Source of the DNA: Pyrus communis
Taxonomy: Eukaryota > Streptophyta > Magnoliopsida > Rosales > Rosaceae
DNA length: 64,000 nt
Reading direction: 5' to 3'
Assembly: GCF_963583255.1 (NCBI RefSeq)
Contig: NC_084818.1
Coordinates: 7,602,149 to 7,666,148 of the forward strand
Both the position numbers and the translations under genes were made by a program. The notes beneath the pieces were generated by a model. The model made no database searches, had not been told where the DNA came from, and worked only from the letters and a program-made list of their open reading frames with translations. This document shows positions 1 to 11,399 of the stretch, piece by piece. How positions within the stretch are numbered: the first letter of the stretch is position 1; each line of letters starts with the position of its first letter.

Positions 1-776
1 GGGTTGCTTGTTTTACAAGCAAACGATGTGATTTCACTCAAAAATCATGCAAAGCACAAATTTTAAGCTGATGAAATGGTTAGTGTGAAGAAAAAATAGC
101 AAGTTGGTATAAAATTTGTGTAACTTGCATGCCAAGTTTAAAACTTTCTTCGATTGTACAAGTATAAGGGCTCGTATTTATGAAATGATTACAAACTTTG
201 TATTTAGACTATTACAATTCATACATGCTTTAACCATATGGATTATGAGAGGTGGATAAATAAATTGTTCTAAATCTTAACTATCACTCAACTTATTGAT
301 AGTCCAAACTCTGAAAATTGACGTGGTTAAAGAACTACGAGGCTAGTTTAGTGATTAGGTGATCTAATTAATTAAATTAATTATTTCCCTTTATAACAAA
401 TCAAAGTCACTTTCTGAAACTTACGTCTGTATGATAGTTAATACATAAAACAAGAAAAAAGAAAAAGAAGACTAACCTTGTGCAGTCTTTAGTTGCATAT
501 AACAGTGTCCAGAGAAACCCTAGCAGTTGTGCCCTACATTGTCCGTTTTAGGTTAAAGTTTCTTTATATAAAGGGTTGGTAGCCACTTGTCACTTGGTGA
601 GGCCACCACAACACAGAATTTTATGTTATCCACACACCCATTTTCACTTCTCAGACATCTTCTTAATTTCCGACCGTCGGATCGAATGAATTGAAGAAGG
701 TTAAATTACAAAAATCAATAAGGGGTGTGTGAGGAGTAAAAAGGGGTGTGTAGATATCACACCCCTTAAAGAGATG
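1..776. other. intergenic, AT-rich
   Basis: No coding region or RNA gene is supported here. The sequence is AT-rich. A short palindromic stretch around 722-766 (a 'AGGGGTGTGT' direct repeat and its complement 'CACACCCCT') lies just before the hAT-type element. Possible upstream gene regulatory sequence cannot be judged. Confidence 0.5.
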
Positions 777-784
777 AGTGCATC

Positions 785-2086
785 TAGGGGTGGGTTCGGT
801 TCAAAACGGTTCGGTTTTTTGCCAAAACCGAAACCAAACCGAAATTTCGGTTCGGTTCGGTTCGGTTCATTTTTTTTTTCGGTTCGGTTTTTTTCGGTTT
901 CGGTTTTTTCCGGTTCGGTTTTGGTTTTTTTCGGTTTTTTATTTTTATTTTTAAATGATGTAAATGGAAGGAACCTACCTATCAACCTCCCAGTTCTCAT
1001 ATATCAGAGAATTGAGAGCCTCAAAATCCTGAATATATTCAAGTAATTCAACTACTTGTGATCAAGCAGAACGAATTCAAATTTTCAAAAGTTAAGCAAA
1101 TACATAAACATATATTCTTCAAGGAAATGTAGATCGCCAGGATTCAAAATTCAAAAACTTTAAAATTTACAAAATCATGAAATAACTCAACAAATTAACT
1201 GATCGATGCAAATCGAAAAAAAAAAGAAGCAATTGGGTTCTTCTAAATACCATAATCGGACTTCAATAGCGCATGCCCAGTGCCCACATTCAAATTCATA
1301 GTCAAGTCCATAGATCTAGAAAATTCCAAAACATATTTAGAGAACAATACAAACTTTTTCACCTTAAATTACATAAATTTCAAATGGGTAACCATACAAT
1401 TAAAAACCTATAAACTGACAAATAAATAAAACCACAACCTTTGTTGCAGCGATATAGCCATGATCGTCACAAGCTCTTTCAATTCCTCTTTTTGTCGGAT
1501 CTCGAAAAGGGCGAGGGAAAATCATGGTTTGGAAGAAGGAATCCGCAAGGAGGACATGAGAAAATTGGAGAGAGAGTGATTTGGAGGAAGAGAGGAAGGA
1601 GAGGGAGAGGGAAGGAGAGAGAGAGAGAGAAAGAGAGGAAGCAAAGGCAAATAGGAAGCAGCGGACGGAACAGAGAGGTGTTTGAGATCTGAAATGAAAT
1701 GGGAGTGAGACAGCTAGGGTTTGTAAAGTTAAGAAATTTTATAAAGCATTAAACATAAGAAACCTATAAATAAATTACTGGTACAATTATAACAACACAA
1801 AGCCTACAGTCAAGTTGGCTTGCAACAACCAACCCCAACCCGTAGGGAAAGGGTTCAAACCCCGACAGGAACATGTATTTTTTAGTATTTATATATGATT
1901 TTTTTTCGGTTCGGTTCAATTCGGTTCAGTTTCCAAACCTCAAAAACCGAAACCGAACCAACCAAATTCGGTTCGGTTCGGTTTGGTAGTTTCGGTTCGG
2001 TTTTTTTTTCGATTCGGTTTTTGTTGGCCTCGGTTCGGTTTGGTTTTCAGTTTTTTTCGGTTTTCGGTTTTTTGAACCCACCCCTA
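785..2086. mobile_element. non-autonomous hAT-type DNA transposon
   Basis: The element is 1302 bp. It starts TAGGGGTGGGTTC and ends with the exact inverted complement GAACCCACCCCTA. It is flanked by a perfect 8-bp direct repeat AGTGCATC at 777-784 and 2087-2094. An 8-bp target duplication with a TAGGGGTG-like terminus is the hAT superfamily signature. Both subterminal regions (795-940 and 1900-2075) are packed with CGGTTCGG/CGGTTT motifs in opposite orientation, resembling clustered hAT transposase-binding motifs. No transposase is encoded. The open frames made of repeated FGSVRFGS-type residues are translations of these repeats and not proteins. Confidence 0.85.
1795..1885 (+). repeat. tRNA-derived SINE-like head inside the hAT element
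   Basis: An A-box-like motif (CAGTCAAGTTGG, 1807-1818) is followed about 40 bp later by a B-box-like motif (GGGTTCAAACCCC, 1851-1863). That is the spacing of a tRNA internal Pol III promoter. The surrounding sequence does not fold as an intact tRNA. A T-rich tract follows. It reads as a degenerate SINE head nested in the transposon, but two short motif matches are weak support. Confidence 0.35.
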
Positions 2087-2094
2087 AGTGCATC

Positions 2095-3340
2095 ATTTGG
2101 TGGAACCATTAATGCTGCACCTTATTAAATTATTTATAAACTTGTACATTTGTAGGAGGAGAATGACTTGTATGACACGAATAACTTTTATTCTCTAAAA
2201 ATAATTGAAAATATGAATTATCCCCTAAAAATGAAATTTTCTTTATATAAAATCCGACATGGTTGTTTTCCCCATAAAACAATGACGTGTGTAAGTTTTT
2301 GTTCATATTTCTTTGTTTCATTGATACTGAATGGCACATGACGATGTATTCGTACTATGTAAGTTGTGCTCCGTTGTAGGAGAAATAAATGCTAGCCACT
2401 GGAAATTGTATATAATGCCCTCAGACATTCATCCCCTAATAGTCATACGATCAGTATCGACCTGGTGTATATAAAAGTTGATTATTGCGCTATTTTAGAT
2501 TCCAATTTGTTGTGTTTAAGTGACGAAGAGTATTTATTCATGTATTAAGATTCTGTATTTAAGTGACTAAAACATTTATTCATGCATTGAGAATTTGCAG
2601 CATTGAGATTTTGTGTTCTGTTCCAATCAGTCTCTCCTAATATCAGTTTGTACAAAAAAGTTGGAAGCTTGGAATAAACTTGTTTTCAACATTGACATGT
2701 GTGGCATGAGTCATGAGGCTTAATTTATAAGGAAAAGTAAACAGTATCGGAAGTGTTTCGTTAACTCCCTTAATTTTTATCTTTGCCAAATTATGAAAGT
2801 CTGAATTTGGAGTGCACGTTGAGTATTCGTCACTCCGCTCGAGTGATATGACTTTGTGATACTTCAATTGATTTAATTAGTTGGAGCTTTCAACTGACAA
2901 TTTAACCACCACATTTGTCAACTGACAAACTTCTTTATTTCCAACTTAGACGGCATTTTCTGTTAAATTTTAAATGCAATAATGTGGTGTGCATATGATG
3001 TGTCACATAGGTCGGAAAAAAAGTTGTGATGAGTAACAGTTTCACGTATAAATACGTTACCGATGAACTTTGAGCACTTTCACCCGTTTTACCGAGGTAA
3101 CAGCAAAAGAAGGGCAATGGCACATAATCAAAAGGAAGTGCTTAATTCCAAAATCGAATTCCACTTGTTCTAAAGGATTGGATCATAAATTAGGGTAGCA
3201 CAAGGAATGTTCAACTAGCCATCTAGTTGATTTAATTCCTGAATTTTCAGAGATTCGATTACAAATTTTACACGTAATTCACACAATTTTTTATTTTATA
3301 CGTGTTAGTAAACACATGAAAAATCAAGAGTCAATAAAAT
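2095..3340. other. intergenic upstream of NOC2
   Basis: No gene is supported. Around 2725-2775 there is a short fragment ('GTAAACAGTATCGGAAGTGTTTCGTTAA') resembling part of the dispersed 150-bp family seen at 12.2, 22.4, 34.6 and 51.9 kb. The rest is AT-rich with no coding signal. Confidence 0.4.
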
Positions 3341-3354
3341 TCCAATACTCAAGC

Positions 3355-3460
3355 CACCCAAAGGGCCACAATCTTAAGGTAGGCCCACATTTTCTTGGGC
3401 GAGTTAAAGCAGGCCTCAGCCCAAGGTGTAAGCCTTTTTTAACGGGCCGGTCTCGGACAT
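3355..3460 (+). promoter_or_regulatory. cluster of site II (TGGGCY) motifs upstream of NOC2
   Basis: GGGCC/GCCCA motifs occur at about 3363, 3382 (AGGCCCA, i.e. TGGGCCT on the other strand), 3396 (TTGGGC) and 3418 (GCCCAA), with GGGCCGG near 3443. Clustered site II elements bound by TCP-type factors are typical of plant ribosomal and ribosome-biogenesis promoters. That fits the NOC2 gene whose ATG lies about 250 bp downstream. A (GA)n tract at 3608-3642 directly precedes the start codon and is probably 5' UTR. Confidence 0.5.
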
Positions 3461-3604
3461 TCAGCTCAACAGAACGACAGCGTTTTGGGGTTGAGGGTGT
3501 GGGGAAGCCGAAATCAGGTTAAACGAAGGGAAGCTCGTACCCTGCGTCGGTTTGAGGCGCCTAACGAAAAACGACGACGCAGCTTCCTTCCTCCATTGCA
3601 GGCT

Positions 3605-3644
<40 letters not shown>

Positions 3645-6600
3645 ATGGGCAAGCTGGGGAAGAAGGCAAGGAAGTTCTCGAAGAAGAATCTCCAGTCCGT
3701 TCTCAGAAAAAATCGCAAGTTGAATTCCAAGTTCAACAAAAGGAGAACTTCCAAGAGTATGCTCTCTGCTCTCTCTCTCCCTCTCTCTCTCTAACTGTAT
3801 GTATATATATAGATATATATTCTACAACTACAACAAACCCATGTGGCCTACTGATTAAAAGCTTGAAACTTGGGTTGAGTAGAAAATAAATAAAATTTTG
3901 GAACTTACTTCTTTTGGTGTGTTCTTGCTTGGGTTGTTGTTACATTTTGTTTATAATTTGTGTATTTTATGTGGGATATGGCGTGTGTATTGTGATTTGT
4001 GAAAGTTTTAGTTTTTGAATGCGTGGAGTTTTGGGTTTTCTTTAATTTTGTGGGTTTTAATTGTTTTTTGTGATTTCTTTGTATTTGGAGATTGTTTCTC
4101 GCTTCTCGGATTTCTGTTTGTGGAAATATGTTAATTCAATTGTTGCAGAAGGTGGGAAAGAAGATGGCGGTAAAGAACAGAAAAAGGACGCAGTAGAGTT
4201 GTCTAATGCAAGGTACGAGGAGGGGCATTTTTCGCATTTCAGGATTTAGAACATATACTTTTTGAATGCCATTCTTTATACTACTTGTATCTTATTCGCT
4301 TCTTTTTTTAGTTTTTATTTTTCTGCCGTTTAGCATTTTCCGTTAGGAGGATTGAGCTTTGGAGACCACGTTTTCCAGAAAAATAATAGATATATGTCAA
4401 ACATTGAGGGAAAATGGAAAATCAGAGAATGTTTTTATTGATTTCAAGGCTTCAATCCAACATTCTAACCTATGCGCCAGAAAACTTTTCTTCCTCGAAG
4501 ATGGCATTTCCTGAAGAAGAAGAAGAAAAACTAAGGAAATGTTTCCCATGAAATGTTTTGCATGTCAAATAAGCATCAGGATATTTTGCATCCAGAAAAC
4601 TTTCCTGTTGAACTGTTTTCCATTGAAACAAATGAAGCCAATGCGTTTTTCAGTTTCACTATGTACTTTCATTTTGTAGTTTACCTTAACTGCATTGTAG
4701 TGTTATACCATCATCACAGAAATGCTAATTTGAAAAACTTGTTCTCAGAAATACTGAAGGAGAATACATAGAAGACACTCCTCTTGATGCGATATTCAGT
4801 GAAGATGAGAATGATGTGTTTGGAGATGATTCAGACAGTGATGGGTATCTTTCAGAGGTATTGAAAGTACATTTTCCTGGGAACTCTTCTTAGCTTCAGT
4901 CACTTTACTGGGATATTTTTTTTGATTGAATTTTTATTTTCTTTCAATGTATGATTAGGAATCAAGTGATCTGCATCTATCTCATGGTGAAACTGAGAAT
5001 TCACAAGAAGGTTAGGTCATTATTGCCATCTGTTGATTTGGTATCATTCTGATATTAATTTTTCTTCTCTTCTCCTCTCCCCTTTACATTTTTATGACAT
5101 TTATATGCAGGAAATTTTGGCAGTAGTGGTAGTGATTTATCTGTGCAGAACAGGGAAATTCAACTTGAACTTGCGAAGAAAACGAAAAAATTAGACAAAC
5201 TGAAGGAAAAGGTAATGGTCATGGTTATTACTTCAAAGTTCATGCTTTTAAGAAGATTGTTTCTTTTACCAATTACCACCGCATTTTGCTCAACCTACTG
5301 ACTATCTTTCTCCACCTCCCATCAAATTGTTTCATTTTGTTTTTAATGATCGTGTTTGCTTGGAAAATTTTCAGGACCCAGATTTTTCTAACTTTCTTGA
5401 TGGCTGTCATAAGCGATCTGAACAGTTCAGAAACAAAAAGGCAAGTTATATCTATTGTGAAGTTTAGCTTCAGTTTTTGAGTTTTGTTTGGAGCAGTACA
5501 TTTGTGTTTTATATTGCAGGATTGGCTGTTTGATGTCTCTTCTTTCTCCTGATTATGCACGTGCATGTTGCAGTATGCCGATGAGGATGAGATGAGCGAG
5601 GATGATATGCAGCCAGAGAATGTGGATGGTGTTAACACTCACGGTAGCAAGTTGTTGACCAGCTCTGCCATTGATTCTTTGTGTCAACTAGTCAAAGAGC
5701 ACCAAAGTGTGCCTGCGCTTACTAGTCTATTAAATGGGTACCGTGCTGCATGCCACTATGGAGCTGAATCAACCAGGGTCTTTGATGCTGATTCTTGTTG
5801 TGGAATTCAGAACAGTGAAACCTTTTGCAAGATATTAATGTTCATGCTTAATGAGGCTGATAATATATTTAGGGGGCTAATGGGCATATCAAGCTCCAAT
5901 CCCAAGAAAGAGAAGAGTTTGGACTTAAGCAAGAATTCAAAATGGAATACTCTTAAGCCATTGATAAAATCATATTTGAGGAGTACCCTTTTACTGCTGA
6001 ATGAGGTTAATGAATCTGAGATATTGGCCTTCTCCTTAGCACGGATCAGAGCTTCGTTGACATTTTTTGTTGCTTTCCCTTCTTTGCTCCGCAGACTTAT
6101 CAAGGTATTTCTAAATGAATGAAAAAAATAGTTCAAACTCAATTTATCTATATAAATCACCAAATCATTCTGTATACAGATGCTTTATCCATCATCGTGC
6201 TTGTTTACTTACTAATTACTATATAGGTCGTGCAACTCATGCTTAACACTACTATTTGAAACTGCAGATTGCTGTTCATCTGTGGGCAACAGGGAAAGGA
6301 ACTATATCATCTCTATCCTTTTTCATCATACGCGATGTGGCTTCTGTTTTTCGCTCTGATTGCTTTGACACCTGCTTTATTAACACATATAAATCATTTA
6401 TTGGTCATTGCCAATTTATGGAGCCTGTTCTATTTCAACACGTACAGTTTCTAAGAAACTCCTTTGTTGAGCTATGCTCTGTGGATCTGCAGAAAGCATC
6501 TAGTAAAGCAATGGTGTCCATCAAGCAACTTTCTAAAATACTGAAGCAGGGTCTGCTGACAAAGAAGAAGGTGTTGTCACTAATTCAATTCTATTGGTGC

Positions 6601-8570
6601 TTGTTTAATTAAATTCTGAAATTTGAGCTTTTTCCTCTTTCAAGTTATTTGTTTATGTGTGTGAGAGTGTAGTTTATAAGAATTTGCGATATTTCGGATG
6701 TACCAATGATACTTACTGAAGTTCTCCCTGATTTTCTATGGCCAGGAAGCTGTCAAGAAGATATGCAGTTGGCAATACACAAATTGCATTGATCTATGGG
6801 TTATGTTTATATCAGCTAACATACCTGATTATGATCTTCAGCCGTTGCTCTTTATGATCATTCAGATTATAAACGGAGTGGCTGTCTTGTTTTCTGGACC
6901 TAGATATTTGCCTTTAAGAGTCAAATGCATTCAATGGTTGAATCAGCTCTCATCTTCCTCAGGAATTTTTATTCCTATTGCCTCTTTAGTGGTGGATATT
7001 TTGGAATATAAAATTGGCAAGGATGTTGGTAAACCTGGAAAAGACACCAATATGATGTGTTCTGTGAAGGTTAGGAATTCGTAACTTTACCGATAGAAAA
7101 GTGTGTTTACAATTGAGTTATGCAGTCTGCTCTTTTGATTTATTATTGTTGGTACGTATTTTTGGTGCAGTTTCCAAAGAATTGGTTAAAATCAAGGAAC
7201 TTTCAAGAACAGTGTGTTGTATCTGTTCTCGAGCTGCTTTCAGCGCATTTTTCTCAGTGGAGCTATCATATTTCTTTTCCTGATCTGGCGACTATTCCCC
7301 TCGTTCGCTTGAGGAAGTTCCATGAAATAACTACTATAGAGAGTTTCAAGCGTATAGTGAAGCGCTTTATTGATCAGGTACAGCCTCATAGAAGATTTAG
7401 TCTTTTACTTGCATCTGTCTCCTTGAAAACGAATTTATTTTCCAGATATAGGGATGCTTGGAGACATAGGTCTCTTTTCCTAGCATTGTCTTGAGTAGAA
7501 AATTTGCTTGAAGGTCGGACCTCAATAAAAATGGGAACCCTTTGGACTCCCACTATTTGGGCTGTCTTTAAATGCAGGATGTACTAATATTATTGTGTGT
7601 CTGGGGCATCCATCGTAAAAAAAATCATAATTTCCTCGGTTTTTGTGATGCAAATTCAAATAAAACTATCATATGAAAAATAATGTCTGAGACAGTGACA
7701 CAGTAATGGTTCCTTTGTTGGCCTTTGCAAACTCCCCAACATTGTTAATAAGCTGCTTCCTCAGCCTCCATGGCTGGCAATCAAGTTAATGTGTTTAGGA
7801 ATTATCTTTGTGATGTGACAAAAAGGTTCTGTTGCTTGCACTGCAGGTGGAGCAAAACATTGAATTTGTGCGGAAGAAGAGAGACGAGGTGCCTTTTTCA
7901 CCAAAAGATCAACAATCTGTAGAATCATTTCTCCAGGTTTGCAGCCATCATGGTCATTATTTTTTTGACTTTGACGAATGCAACTTGTTTTTATATGTTA
8001 AATGGTCAATATGCAGCTAGAAAAGCACAGTGGCAATACTCCGTTTGCACAATATTATAAAAGCATCATCGACAAGGCTACTTCCAGAGATTTGGCTCTA
8101 TTTGAAAAGGTGCAACATACTTAACCTTATTTTTGCGTTCTTACTGTTTTCGATTGACTAGGTATGGCACCTTGAATGTTAACTATGGGGGTAGTTTAGC
8201 TATTGCACGATGACATTTTAGGTGTAAAGGCAGTCAGAATCAACCTTTTCCTAGCAAACTCATTAAATTTTAATTCCTGTTGTGGTACTTGATGCAGTTC
8301 TCCGAAGCGGAGAAAATCAACAAGAAAACACAAAAGAAAACAAAGCGGCCTCAAAATGACAAGGTCACTGAAGGTGCCAATGGTAAACACTCGGAGAAAA
8401 GAAAAGCCAACGCTTCTACTAATGGCAGCAGCCAAGGAAAGAAAAGAAAGCAGCCTCAAAATGACAAGGCAGGGGCCAATGGTAAACATTCGGGGAAAAG
8501 AAAAGCCAATGCGTCTATAAATGGTGGCAGACAAGGAAAGATGAGGAGAGAAGAAAAGTCTGAATCGTAA
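3645..8570 (+). CDS. NOC2: nucleolar complex protein 2 homolog (NOC2), 13 exons
   Basis: Spliced CDS: 3645-3756, 4149-4212, 4749-4857, 4959-5010, 5111-5211, 5375-5440, 5574-6104, 6268-6570, 6746-7069, 7171-7377, 7847-7936, 8017-8109, 8298-8570. Phases are continuous and give 774 aa. The N-terminus is very basic (MGKLGKKARKFSKKN), followed by an acidic stretch. The Noc2 family domain covers roughly residues 340-680, including PLRVKCIQWLNQL and FPKNWLKSRNFQEQ. The Lys/Arg-rich tail contains a duplicated block. Family role: NOC2 pairs with NOC1 or NOC3 to drive assembly and intranuclear transport of pre-60S ribosomal particles. The length suits the longer plant NOC2 type better than the shorter REBELOTE type. 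Intron 6 (5441-5573) has a GC donor, AAG|GCAAGT. All other introns are GT-AG. The start is the first ATG after the GA tract. Confidence 0.9.
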
Positions 8571-9260
8571 ATCGTTCTGAAATGACGAATTCGTGAACCC
8601 TCATCAGATTCTCCGAGCAAATTTTGATCCTTTTGGTAATCATTTCCAGTTTTGATGTACTCATTTAAGCTTATAGATATCTTATTGCAGAACAGACATA
8701 TTAGGTCAGTGTTCCCTATATCAACAAAGACATGTAGGCTGTTGCTTTGCCTGTAATGTTATAAGGAAAGTTTTGTTCAACATGCATGCAGAGGTGAACT
8801 CCCATTACTGATGAGAAAACATTTCTTGTTATATCTTTTTCTCTATTGCTTTTTAAAAACGGTGTTTTTCTTCCGAATGCCAAATGCCAAATGCTGGACG
8901 ATGTCTTAAGTTCGTATATGTATGTATGTATGTATTGCCTTGCAGCCTTTGGTTCTATAAAAAATCAAAGTAGAAAAGGAAAAGAAGGCTGGCACTTGGC
9001 GTAAATAAATTATACGCCGATACGAAATACCACTACCAATCTGTGGTACATAATTATTATGAAATTATTATAATAAATCAAGTATTTATGTGTATTTAGG
9101 CATACATTTGCAGATATTGTTTAATTTTAAATTAAGGGCATCAAGTCTGTTTTTAAAGTATTAACTTAGAGCCAGATCCTTCAATCAAGCTATGGAACAA
9201 GAGAAAAAATTATCAAGACGCATTGTTATTTCCTTCATCTCTGTTTATATAGAGGTACAA
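8571..9260. other. NOC2 3' UTR and intergenic
   Basis: The sequence just after the stop probably holds the NOC2 3' UTR to about 8850. The rest is AT-rich. A short (TATG)n run lies near 8918-8934. No other gene is supported. Confidence 0.4.
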
Positions 9261-9262
9261 GG

Positions 9263-9738
9263 CATTGTTCTAAAAATTCTGACCTAACGCTGCCTAGACT
9301 CCATTTAGGCAGTAGGCGGTTGGCTACCATCTCGATTAATTTCTAGGCGTTTGAAAATTAAGAAAGGGCGCCTAGACTTGCTTAGGCGTCCGCGTAACCT
9401 GCTTAGGTTGCGACTCTCACTTGTACAAAAAATTGATAACTTTCATTTTGCATTTTATTTTTTCAATAAAATGTAAGAGACTTTGTTGAATACTCAAATG
9501 AACACTCATTATATGCTTCTTCCTTATGTTCTCAATATATTTTAATACTTTACAATTTATAGTTCATTTTATTTTGCAATTTATGTCTCCCAATACAATA
9601 TGTATCTTTTTTAAGTATAAATAAAAACTTATTTATACGATGTATAATAAATTTACTTAAATCCGCCTAATCTTCATAGGCCACCGCCTAAGTGCTAGGC
9701 TCAAGCCAGCCGGCTGACTAGCGTTTTTTAGAACCATT
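9263..9738. mobile_element. small TIR element (GGTTCTAAAAA ends)
   Basis: The left end reads CATTGTTCTAAAAATTCTG and the right end CTAGCGTTTTTTAGAACCATTG. These give imperfect inverted termini (CA(A)TGGTTCTAAAAA). GCCTAGGCG-like blocks recur near both ends (9290-9410, 9660-9710) around an AT-rich core. About 475 bp. The target duplication is unclear, so the superfamily is not assigned. No coding capacity. Confidence 0.5.
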
Positions 9739-9767
9739 GGTCGATCACGATTTTGTCTTTGGCACTA

Positions 9768-9960
9768 TGAGATGTTGGTTCGGTGGCTAAGACTTTAGAA
9801 TTCTTTGTTTAATGTCTGGGTTCGATTCTTCATAACCGCCTGGTTGGGGCGAAACCTCGTTTCAGCGCTCAGAGCATGCAGCGGGACTAAAGCTTCGACG
9901 AGATCCTCGATTTGACCGGAACAAGTACTTCAGCCCTATATTCGTTTGCTCGAGAAGATG
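9768..9960 (+). repeat. tRNA-derived SINE, probable
   Basis: An A-box-like segment (GGTTCGGTGGCTAAGAC, about 9777-9793) and a good B-box (GGGTTCGATTC, 9828-9838) are spaced as in a Pol III tRNA promoter. No acceptor stem pairs, so this is not a functional tRNA. The downstream body to about 9960 is GC-richer than the flanks. The 3' boundary is uncertain. Confidence 0.4.
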
Positions 9961-10505
9961 AATGAAGAGAACCCATGATATTGCATCAGATAGTATGACC
10001 CTCGCATCAAGTATTTCAGCCGGATTATGTCAATCACCAATTTTGTAACAATACCATATTATAAACTACTCTAATTCGTAAAAATTTGGTATTCAAAACT
10101 TGAGTGCGAGAGAGCGAACACACTGTCTTGATCTAAGTCTCCTACTCAATCGCCGTTGTTAGACAACAAAACAAATGTAATGTTAATCATACTCTTAGTT
10201 ATGGGGTTCCAATTAGTCATATTTATTCATCCAATTACAAAAAAATAAAATTACAAAATGTAGGATTCTAATATTGCAAAAATGTGGTTGATTATATAAG
10301 TCACTATCTTATATATGCTTCCTCATAATATTCTCCTATCCTCCCCATGTGTATAGTACAATGAACATCCCAAAAACCATGTCCCTACATCACTGCCACA
10401 AATTAAGATTGCAAGGTCAATCTGGGCTACCTAAGAAATCCCACACGTGTGAGCTGAGCACCAATCAAGCTTCTAAATTCGGCAACTCGAATTAAACTGA
10501 CACCA
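9961..10505. other. intergenic, downstream of the minus-strand gene at 10.5 kb
   Basis: AT-rich sequence with no supported gene. It probably includes the 3' UTR of the minus-strand gene ending at 10507. Confidence 0.4.
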
Positions 10506-10506
10506 G

Positions 10507-11310
10507 CTAATAAAGAAGGCCTTGCTTTACAACGGCGTCTGCATGTGGGCTGCCGCACCCCACCGCCGCCCTCAACAGCCCCCACAACCAACTTGTCCTA
10601 CTATTACCATCACTTTTAATTCCCTTATCACCCTTAGCCCCGGCCATCTCATCACTCTCTTCATCAAAGGACCTAAACATTGTCGAAGGGCTCCTTCGGC
10701 TCTGCCGGTTTTTTATGTCTTTCAGCTCCATCTCCGACGGAAACCTCGCCATTTGAAACATCATGACATACCACTTAGACTTCGACGGCGTTTTGGAAAG
10801 TATAGATACTTTATTCACCTCACACTTTCGGTAACTTGTCGGTGTGGGACTTTCCGGCTTCGAAATCTTGGCCGTTTTGGAGGGTTTGGTTACCCTGTGG
10901 AAGGGGTAAGACCTCCACGACCTAAAAAATCCTTTCTTCGAAAAGTTGACGCTTCTCGCGTTGCTTCCGGTTTCTTGGCTCTTGATCTTCTGATGACCTT
11001 TCTCTGCTGCAAAGTTTGGTGCTTCTTTGTTGTAGGGTATGAGTTTTCCACAAAAGAGTATGTCCTTCTCTGCTGGGTACGTCGAGGCGGTGAAATCCTC
11101 GCTGAAGAACTCAAAGAAGTTGTCTTCGTCGCGGTCGAACGATGAGCTTTGGTAGTCTTTGGAGAAGTCATCACAATGAGCTGAGTCACTGTGTGTGGGG
11201 AGATCGCACAAAGATAGGGTTTCCTCACCTTCGTAGGGATCTTGGTTTTGGAATTGTTCTTCCTTTTCTCCTAGAGGTGCTGGGTTTTGCTGGGTTTCTA
11301 GGGCAACCAT
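10507..11310 (-). CDS. unnamed plant-specific basic protein, family copy A
   Basis: A single-exon gene of 267 aa, and one of three paralogues in the window (others at 24411-25040 and 28924-29607). Motifs shared in order: an acidic N-terminus with LSLCDLP, then a FEF motif, FCGKLIP, an RS/K-rich middle, MELKDIKNRQSRRSP with a following MF, and a short C-terminal WGLLRA..GCG segment. The basic RQSRRSP segment looks like a nuclear localisation signal. No enzyme motif, signal peptide or membrane segment is seen, and I cannot name the family. An upstream in-frame ATG at 11406 was rejected: a TATA box (11387-11395) lies downstream of it, and the paralogues start just before the acidic motif. This copy is the most divergent: SP..MF replaces AP.PMFP. 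Confidence 0.75.
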   Translation of the reverse strand: MVALETQQNPAPLGEKEEQFQNQDPYEGEETLSLCDLPTHSDSAHCDDFSKDYQSSSFDRDEDNFFEFFSEDFTASTYPAEKDILFCGKLIPYNKEAPNFAAEKGHQKIKSQETGSNARSVNFSKKGFFRSWRSYPFHRVTKPSKTAKISKPESPTPTSYRKCEVNKVSILSKTPSKSKWYVMMFQMARFPSEMELKDIKNRQSRRSPSTMFRSFDEESDEMAGAKGDKGIKSDGNSRTSWLWGLLRAAVGCGSPHADAVVKQGLLY

Positions 11311-11386
11311 TTTTTGGGACGTCGAACAGTTATCTACTGAGCTAGGTTTGTTGTGGTTTGTGAAGAGAGAGAGCCAGAAGTACCCA

Positions 11387-11395
11387 AATATATAC
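11387..11395 (-). promoter_or_regulatory. TATA box of family copy A
   Basis: The minus strand reads GTATATATTT about 77 bp before the chosen ATG (11310). Its position makes the upstream ATG at 11406 non-transcribed and decides the start. Confidence 0.55.
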
Positions 11396-11399
11396 AAGA

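Noticed and set aside
729..1046. Open frame with repeated FGSVRFGS-like residues
   Set aside because: Pure translation of the subterminal CGGTTCGG motifs of the hAT element. The mirror-image frames at 701-1000 (minus) and 1895-2128 have the same cause.
10522..11145. Plus-strand 207-aa open frame
   Set aside because: Antisense shadow of family copy A, whose motifs are conserved on the minus strand. No homology seen.
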